A DNA stretch of 64,000 nucleotides, from positions 1 through 64,000 of the forward strand of contig JBGAIF010000001.1 of assembly GCA_044225795.1 (NCBI GenBank), in the 5' to 3' direction. The notes under the pieces were generated by a model that searched no databases, was not told the DNA's origin, and saw nothing but the letters and a program-made list of their open reading frames with translations. Both the position numbers and the translations under genes were made by a program. This DNA comes from Nemorincola sp044225795. GTDB taxonomy: Bacteria; Bacteroidota; Bacteroidia; Chitinophagales; Chitinophagaceae. Below, in pieces: positions 58,321-64,000 of the stretch. How positions within the stretch are numbered: position 1 is the stretch's first letter; each line of letters begins with the position of its first letter.

Positions 58321-58719
58321 TTATTTCACTACGCAGTCTGTAAGAGATACGCCCGTGATGCTGTTTCCCGAACAGAATCCTTTTACGGTTATGTGGCCTT
58401 TAGACAGCTTCAATCCCTTTTCGCGCATAGCACATTGCACGCCTGCAGCCGGATCATCTGTCTGTAACACCAACATTGTACCACCATCCTGGTTGTTGTC
58501 TATCTCCATGATCGTTCCGGATACTTCTATGGCTTTGTTGAGATACTTTGCATCTGCTGCTTTTTCATCGGCAGTATATTCATGAGCCAGGATTTTTGCA
58601 TCTACTGAGATGCCCTTGACATCCTCCACCTTTTCATGTGGTTTATTCCAGAGATAAATGCCTGTACATACACCTATTGCTGCAAGTATGAGGGCACTGA
58701 TAAGGATCTTCTTTACCAT
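58321..58719 (-). CDS. OB-fold (tRNA_anti-like) protein
   Basis: The 132-residue protein has an N-terminal signal or anchor (MVKKILISALILAAIGVCTG). The OB-type domain follows: LNKAIEVSGTIMEIDNNQDG, then TMLVLQTDDPAAGVQCAMRE and GHITVKGFCSGNS. This matches the tRNA_anti-like group of exported OB-fold proteins rather than a tRNA enzyme. It is the first gene of the cluster with the cytochrome-like, YceI and DUF5777 genes, suggesting a shared periplasmic redox or lipid function. A TACATTTG element lies 17 bases upstream. Confidence 0.85.
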   Translation of the reverse strand: MVKKILISALILAAIGVCTGIYLWNKPHEKVEDVKGISVDAKILAHEYTADEKAADAKYLNKAIEVSGTIMEIDNNQDGGTMLVLQTDDPAAGVQCAMREKGLKLSKGHITVKGFCSGNSITGVSLTDCVVK

Positions 58720-58735
58720 AAAACAAATATTGAAT

Positions 58736-58743
58736 CAAATGTA
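58736..58743 (-). promoter_or_regulatory. Candidate -7 element TACATTTG for the OB-fold operon
   Basis: The minus strand reads TACATTTG, an exact match to TAnnTTTG, 17 bases before the ATG at 58719. It could drive the whole four-gene cluster. No TTG is found at -33. Confidence 0.42.
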
Positions 58744-58909
58744 AGGGAAAAAAGAGGGTATTTGTATGATTTAAATTTGTTAAAAGAAATCAATTTTGCC
58801 GGGTGCAACTATTTCCCGAATCAAATAGTTTTTTTCCCACTCTGAAGAATATCTCTTTGAAAGAACGGGCGTTTAATTTTAATTAAATCAGTACAAAACC
58901 TGTGCCAAA

Positions 58910-61165
58910 TCACTGTACAAAAACCTCATCGCAGGCGATCATTGGTTTTTTACCATCCCTGTAACGCCACAACGGCAGCGCAGAAAGATTCTTCGCGGTG
59001 ACGCGGATATACCTCACAGACTCTGTCTTACCACTTGCAAGAAACTGCCTTGCCTCTACATCATAATGCTCGTCATTGGCCGATGAAGACAACGTAGCCC
59101 ACTGATGGTAACTTACATTATCATTCGATACTTCTATGGTTATTCCTGCAGGAAGAAATATCCAATGTCTCGGATCATCCAGGAAATGCATCTTTATTTT
59201 TGATACCTGCTGTGCCTTACCCATATCAATGGTGGCTACCATGGGCACACCATAAAAACAAAGCCAGTTATAGCTGAAATCCCGATATCCCGGATTTCCA
59301 TCGACCAATGTCCGGTTTCCCTTGGCGGGGTAATCTTCAGCAAACGGGAATTGTAAGGACACTTTCCTATCAACAGCTTTTGAAGGCGTAACACCTTCCT
59401 TAAAGATAACACCCCACTCTGCCAGGTATTCATCCGGTAGCCTCGCCATACCTGCCTCAGAAAGTTCTGTGACTCCCGCTTTTTTACAGTTCGCAACAAA
59501 TCCGGCCACCTTTGCCTGGAACTTTGGTTTTACCTGCCACTTTCCATTACTCTCCACAAATATGCCGTGCTTCTCGATACCATAGAACCGCGCCTGCTGA
59601 AGAACAGTATATTCGAGAGGAAGTCTCGCCCGCATCACTCTATCCGAAAATTTCTCATTGCCTTCTACTGCGCCTTCGGCTTTATCAAACAAATTGCTGT
59701 ATTGCTCCAGTAGCTCGGGCGTAAGATATGATTTCCATTCATTGACCGGGTTGCCATATATGTCGAGCTTACGATGCGATGCCTGCGCCCTTGACTGCAA
59801 CAGGTCGAAGTACTGTTGTATATATTTTGCAGCCGGGCCATAATAATCTTTGATAAACGACACGATAAGCTCGTTCGCATCAGCTTTCTCGTCCTGCATC
59901 AGCTTTGCGGATACATAACTACGCAGCTCAGCCCATTCACCATAGGTATCTCCGCTACCCTGCGCAAAGATCCCCTTTACACCGTTCTCTTTAAGGAATT
60001 GTATGTTGGGTTGCAAAGTGTGGAAATTCGGGAACGGGGCAAGATAATTGGTGAACTGTGTGATATAATCCCATACAAAAAGATTCTTTGTAAGCGCGGC
60101 CCATGCCTTCAGGTCATTTCTGAAAGCTGCTGCTGTGCCTTCTTCCGCAAGTGGTTTATCCCTGAACGCGTCTATGTCACTGAGAAAAACATAGACATTG
60201 CCCGCAGGCTTCAGGTTCTTGGGGGCTTTATGTGTGTAGCCATATGCCAGCGTGGTAAAAAGTTTATCCGGGAACTTAGCGGCCACTCTATTCACAAACT
60301 TGATGAGCGACCCGGATGGGCTGCCTTGTTCATTATCCACCGCCCGGCATTTGTCACATTCACAGTACCCATTGTCATCATTCGGACTAACAGACCAATA
60401 AATAGCATCAGGATTCTTCACCATCCTTTTTTTCAGCTCGCTGACCACAATATCGAAAACATCTTCATTACTAAGACATAGCTGTGCAGCCTGCCGGCGC
60501 CCTTTTACCAGTCCGTAATATTCGGGATGCGTTTTAAAATACACATCAGCAGGCACCAGTTTATTGTATGAGTGCCCCCATACACCCCACAGGTCATCGA
60601 GCTGCTGCAATTCGTTCCACTCCAGGTATTCCGCATCATGGGATGCCGGATAATATACCTGCCTGTACATAAACTGAGGCTTATGCTCATCATGAATCCT
60701 TCCGGGTATCTTCAGTTCCTGCACTTCGGGAAGAATAGCCGGGTCGTTACTCAGCTTTTTGCAATGCGCATATTTCTCCAGGAAACCATACACCCCGTAC
60801 ATCAATCCCCTGCCGTTACCGGCACATATCACCAGGTCCTTACCATCAGTATGGATAAAATAGCTCTCCGGCGCAAATTTACCCGGGTGAACCTTGTATG
60901 CTTTCGATGTCTGGCCTACATAGATCGCCGGAGACTTCTCCTGCGCACCGTCCTTTATTACCGGCAGCCGGGCGCCGGTGATCTTCTGAATGTATGATTG
61001 CAAAACGGCACCGGAGCGTGTCTCCAGTGCCGTAGGCTCTTGTGGTATTACTATGCTATACTGAGATACTCCGTAGGCTGCTATTTGTATTTCCTGTGCC
61101 CTAATGCTGCAAGCGCTCATCGATATAAGCGTGAACAACATTGCATACAACTGGCGCCTCCGCAT
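58910..61165 (-). CDS. DUF4838 domain protein, glycosidase-like
   Basis: The 751-residue protein has a signal peptide (ending SIRA-QE, about residue 23). An N-terminal domain of the GH20-domain-2 kind (EPTALETRSGAVLQSYIQKI and ICAGNGRGLMYGVYGFLEKY, about 40-150) comes first. Next is a DUF4838 TIM-barrel-like region (about 165-480) with SVSPNDDNGYCECDKCRAVD and a KLFTTLAYGYTHKAPKNL segment. The C-terminal domain has VATIDMGKAQQVSKIKMHFL then GITIEVSNDNVSYHQWA and VRYIRVTAKN, an F5/8 type C (discoidin) fold. DUF4838 proteins are glycoside-hydrolase-like, with unproven substrates. It lies 12 bases downstream of the TPR/YaiO-like gene on the same strand. Confidence 0.9.
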   Translation of the reverse strand: MRRRQLYAMLFTLISMSACSIRAQEIQIAAYGVSQYSIVIPQEPTALETRSGAVLQSYIQKITGARLPVIKDGAQEKSPAIYVGQTSKAYKVHPGKFAPESYFIHTDGKDLVICAGNGRGLMYGVYGFLEKYAHCKKLSNDPAILPEVQELKIPGRIHDEHKPQFMYRQVYYPASHDAEYLEWNELQQLDDLWGVWGHSYNKLVPADVYFKTHPEYYGLVKGRRQAAQLCLSNEDVFDIVVSELKKRMVKNPDAIYWSVSPNDDNGYCECDKCRAVDNEQGSPSGSLIKFVNRVAAKFPDKLFTTLAYGYTHKAPKNLKPAGNVYVFLSDIDAFRDKPLAEEGTAAAFRNDLKAWAALTKNLFVWDYITQFTNYLAPFPNFHTLQPNIQFLKENGVKGIFAQGSGDTYGEWAELRSYVSAKLMQDEKADANELIVSFIKDYYGPAAKYIQQYFDLLQSRAQASHRKLDIYGNPVNEWKSYLTPELLEQYSNLFDKAEGAVEGNEKFSDRVMRARLPLEYTVLQQARFYGIEKHGIFVESNGKWQVKPKFQAKVAGFVANCKKAGVTELSEAGMARLPDEYLAEWGVIFKEGVTPSKAVDRKVSLQFPFAEDYPAKGNRTLVDGNPGYRDFSYNWLCFYGVPMVATIDMGKAQQVSKIKMHFLDDPRHWIFLPAGITIEVSNDNVSYHQWATLSSSANDEHYDVEARQFLASGKTESVRYIRVTAKNLSALPLWRYRDGKKPMIACDEVFVQ

Positions 61166-61177
61166 TTACCCCGTCAT

Positions 61178-64000
61178 TTAAAATCTTCTCAGCAACGTGG
61201 CGTATATATCGTACTGGTTGCGGTAATAACCGATACCGAGTTTCTGGTTATACCATGTCCCGAATACGCCCACTGTTGTCTTGTAGTGTATTGATTTAGA
61301 GAACCCACCTCCAAAGCTCACAGTATTGTACTGCAGTATCTGTGTCAACTGGTAGTTAAGACTGAAATCATCCGGTGCTGTACCATAACCAAGTATGGAT
61401 GAGAAATAAGCTGAACGATTCATGATGTAGTACCTTGAATTGAGGATCGCTGCATAGTACAATGACGAGCTATTATTAGGGTGTATGAAGTCCATTACAT
61501 AGCCTCTAAGATTCCAGTAGAAGTCTTTGTAATCTCTGCCAATAGATGCTACGCCGGAATATATAGTGCCACTATCCGCTTTCAGGTAGCGGGCTCCTAA
61601 TTCCACTTCATAGCCTTTCTTACCTATACCCTGCGACAAAGACAGACCTGTTCTTATCTTAGGGAATATGGTGGAAGCGTTTGAATAAGCGCCAACAAGG
61701 AATATGTGCGTCTTCTTTGTCAGGTTCAGATATGCCTCACCTTCATACTGGAAACCGGTGTTGGCGAAACGGCCGGCATAGTTAACGCGTGCCGTCAACT
61801 GGCCAAACTTAAACCTGCGTGTATATTGTACAGTACCGATATTATTGATGGTAGTATGAATAGAGTCGGTGATCTTGGAACGCAAATAGAATATACCGAT
61901 CTCATTCTTACACCTGCGGCTGTCGAGATATTGAGCATAGTCAACATAAGTGGTGCTGTATGGCACCATCTTAGCCAATGTATCGGCATTGTGGAACGCG
62001 TCGTCCCATTTCTGCTGGGCCTCATATATATTAGCCTTCTTGAACAGGAAGAATGGATTATTCGGATAATAATACCGTCCCCTGTTGGCTAGCTCAAGCG
62101 CCTTTGCATACTGCCCCTTATCTATCAGCAAGGCTGTTGTGTAATACAACGGCAGTGTATCATTAGGCGCTACATCGAGTGCCTTGTTATATTCTATAAG
62201 TGCAGAGTCGGACTGGTTGTTGGCCAGGTACTGCTTGCCCGAGCCCAGCAGTTGATCTACATATGCATTGCGGAAACGCAGGTTGTACGGGTAGCTGCTA
62301 TACAGCGTACCTGATATCGCGTAGGCATCCTGGAAGCGTCCTGCCTCAGCGAGCACGGAAGACTTCTTGAGTAACATGTCTTTATCCTCAGGATAGTAGT
62401 GCAGCGCCTGATCGGCATAATAAACAGCGGAATCAAATTGTTTGTTCGCAGCCTCGATGTTCACGAGATAGTTAAGCGCGTCCATATTGTCCGGCTGCTT
62501 TTCAAGTACTTCCCTGAGTATGCCAACTGTACCGAAGTAGTCGTTGTATTCCATTGACTGCTTACTGGCGAGCAATGATTGTTCTACAAAGCTCAGCAGG
62601 TACTGACGGCTTTGCGGATGCTTCTGCAACAACTGTTTTGAGATAACGGCGGCATCGGCATAACGACCGTAAGCCTCCAATGTAGCTGATTTCTTAAAGA
62701 GGAATCTTTCATCACCAGGATAATGAACAAGCGCTTCGTCAATGGCGTGCAGCGCCTCATCATAACGCTTCTGCTGTGTGTAAGTGCTGATGAGATAATT
62801 GATAGCCGCTACGTTGGAATGATCGTAGAAAAGCACCTTCTGCAACGCGAGGATAGAACTGTCATACTCCTGCTCGGTCATATACTGTTTTGCCGCAAGG
62901 GTCTCCAACTCAAGGAAAGTTGCTTTGTTTGCCTTAGAAGGATTAGACTTGTACATGCTCTCTGCAAGTGCAGCAGCAGGCGGATAGTTCTTCATACCCT
63001 CAAGTATTCCGATCTTCTTCAACAGCAGTTCCCTGTCACGCGGAGAACGTTTGAGGCCTACATTAACCCATCTCAGGGCGTCATTCAGCAAGCCCCGGCT
63101 GGTGGCAATATTGATCACATAATTCAACGCGTCCCTGTTGCCCGGCTCACGCTCAAGCACTGCCTGGAACTGGAGATACGGATCGGTGTTCATGTAATAA
63201 CGGCCGGCTTCCATGCGCAGGTAGGTGTTGAGTTTATGCACCTCGCTGTTTGACGGATATAACTTCATCAGTTTCTCCACAACAGCGATAGCCTCTACAT
63301 ATCGCGCCATCGCATCGAGAATACTGATCTTCTTTAACAGGAATTCATAAGAGTTTGGTGTAGCCTGGAGTGCCCTGTTGGTGTAAGCAAGTGAGCTCTC
63401 ATAGTTTCCCGAACGAACATCAAGTGCGAAAACAGCCTGTAAGGCCTCCTTATTCAGGGGATCTTGCTCCAGCACCGACTCATAAGCGTGTTTGGCTATC
63501 TCTATATAGCCGCGGTGAGAATACTGGCGGGCCAAAGTGAGCTTATAATCAAGATATACACTACGTATGTACGCATCTGTGGAATAGCGGTCGAATAGAA
63601 ATTCTGCTAACTTATTACCTTCTATCCAGTCGCCTTCTTTATTATAGATATCGAGCTTTTTGAGCAGGATGTCCCTGTCGCCGGGGAACTGCTTCAGGCC
63701 CATATCGGCATATTCCAAAGCCTGCGCATAGTTACACGCCACCACCTCATAGTTGATGAGATAGATATACGCATCCTTATACTTCGGATTTTTAGATATG
63801 ACATAGTTGAGCTGAATACGCGCACTGTCTATCTTGCCCGCCAGGCCGTAGGCCCTACCTGATAACAGGTACAGATCCAGGTTGCGGGGAGATATATCAA
63901 TGGCCTTATTGGTAAGGACAATAGCACGCTGGTAGTGCTTTAGCTCAATCTCCTTCTTCGCCTCCTTGTAAAGGTCATCAGACGACTCTGACTTCTTCAA
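61178..64000 (-). CDS. TPR protein with YaiO-like outer-membrane barrel (5' end cut off)
   Basis: The frame is open from the right edge, so the true start lies outside the window and the visible 940 residues are C-terminal. About 700 residues are tetratricopeptide repeats of the form YxxALxxxxxALxxxPxxxx, in roughly fifteen or more copies (for example DEALHAIDEALVHYPGDERF). From about residue 715 the sequence turns to beta strands (FKFGQLTARVNYAGRFANTG, then YEGEAYLNLTKKTHIFL and NQYDIYATLLRRF), like the YaiO barrel. Such fusions may bind exported glycans or proteins at the outer membrane. The downstream DUF4838 gene suggests a link to polysaccharide; that is inference. Confidence 0.88.
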   Translation of the reverse strand: MKKSESSDDLYKEAKKEIELKHYQRAIVLTNKAIDISPRNLDLYLLSGRAYGLAGKIDSARIQLNYVISKNPKYKDAYIYLINYEVVACNYAQALEYADMGLKQFPGDRDILLKKLDIYNKEGDWIEGNKLAEFLFDRYSTDAYIRSVYLDYKLTLARQYSHRGYIEIAKHAYESVLEQDPLNKEALQAVFALDVRSGNYESSLAYTNRALQATPNSYEFLLKKISILDAMARYVEAIAVVEKLMKLYPSNSEVHKLNTYLRMEAGRYYMNTDPYLQFQAVLEREPGNRDALNYVINIATSRGLLNDALRWVNVGLKRSPRDRELLLKKIGILEGMKNYPPAAALAESMYKSNPSKANKATFLELETLAAKQYMTEQEYDSSILALQKVLFYDHSNVAAINYLISTYTQQKRYDEALHAIDEALVHYPGDERFLFKKSATLEAYGRYADAAVISKQLLQKHPQSRQYLLSFVEQSLLASKQSMEYNDYFGTVGILREVLEKQPDNMDALNYLVNIEAANKQFDSAVYYADQALHYYPEDKDMLLKKSSVLAEAGRFQDAYAISGTLYSSYPYNLRFRNAYVDQLLGSGKQYLANNQSDSALIEYNKALDVAPNDTLPLYYTTALLIDKGQYAKALELANRGRYYYPNNPFFLFKKANIYEAQQKWDDAFHNADTLAKMVPYSTTYVDYAQYLDSRRCKNEIGIFYLRSKITDSIHTTINNIGTVQYTRRFKFGQLTARVNYAGRFANTGFQYEGEAYLNLTKKTHIFLVGAYSNASTIFPKIRTGLSLSQGIGKKGYEVELGARYLKADSGTIYSGVASIGRDYKDFYWNLRGYVMDFIHPNNSSSLYYAAILNSRYYIMNRSAYFSSILGYGTAPDDFSLNYQLTQILQYNTVSFGGGFSKSIHYKTTVGVFGTWYNQKLGIGYYRNQYDIYATLLRRF

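Noticed and set aside
1..64000. tRNA or rRNA genes
   Set aside because: No cloverleaf with a T-loop GGTTCGAAT-like sequence or rRNA conserved block was found on reading the gaps between genes.

Overview
The window is chromosomal DNA of a member of the Bacteroidota, most likely a Chitinophagales/Chitinophagaceae-type bacterium (the family-level placement is inference). The evidence is several secreted proteins with C-terminal type IX secretion (T9SS) sorting domains, a type III glutamine synthetase, a TonB-receptor-like outer-membrane protein, Bacteroidota-restricted families (DUF2480, DUF3098, DUF5777, DUF2795), and repeated TAnnTTTG promoter -7 motifs close to start codons. Genes are dense and in short operons on both strands. 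I see no rRNA, tRNA, insertion sequence, prophage or true CRISPR array. Both edges cut a gene: a secreted protein on the left (1-1382) and a TPR/outer-membrane barrel protein on the right (61178-64000).

Layout. 1-4.6 kb: minus-strand secreted or lipid-anchored proteins, DUF2480 and an M28 peptidase. 5-8.7 kb: a 1224-residue T9SS adhesin-like protein with SprB repeats. 8.7-11.7 kb: phosphopantetheinyl transferase and glutamine synthetase III. 11.7-19.3 kb: an apparent plus-strand operon with an MBOAT O-acyltransferase, a membrane-anchored SGNH-like protein and three tandem paralogous polytopic membrane proteins of GT-C type; this is the best candidate for an undescribed envelope or glycan modification system. 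19.3-22.2 kb: an arsenic island arsR-arsM-aquaporin-arsC (minus), with a divergent PAT/ArsN1-like acetyltransferase sharing a short region that holds an ArsR-like palindrome; there is no arsB or acr3. 22.2-30 kb: amino-acid permease, DODA-type dioxygenase, AlkA-like glycosylase, J-domain membrane protein, Cys-cluster protein and SMC. 30-31.5 kb: a gene-poor stretch with an HTH regulator and a Cys-rich secreted protein. 31.5-38.2 kb: two tandem NHL-repeat T9SS proteins whose C-terminal halves are far more alike than their N-terminal halves, then the TonB-receptor-like protein. 38.2-43.7 kb: small secreted, regulatory and hypothetical genes. 43.8-45.8 kb: groES-groEL. 46-48.8 kb: T9SS proteins and a peroxiredoxin, with an array of about 84-bp hairpin repeats between. 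48.8-54.9 kb: LOG-family hydrolase, DUF2795, LolD-like ATPase, an ECF sigma/anti-sigma/outer-membrane operon, and DUF3098-FtsX. 55-58.7 kb: an FGE-fold secreted protein and a cluster of OB-fold protein, cytochrome-like lipoprotein, YceI and DUF5777 barrel. 58.9-64 kb: a DUF4838 protein and the TPR/YaiO-like protein.

How they fit together. Much of the window serves the cell envelope: T9SS cargo, outer-membrane barrels, lipoproteins, acylation/glycosylation and FtsX/LolD machinery. The arsenic island makes chemical sense as reduction by ArsC, methylation by ArsM, movement of a neutral arsenic species through the aquaporin, and possibly acetylation of an arsenic-containing amino acid by the divergent acetyltransferase. 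All functions are assigned by reading protein motifs; no database search was run.
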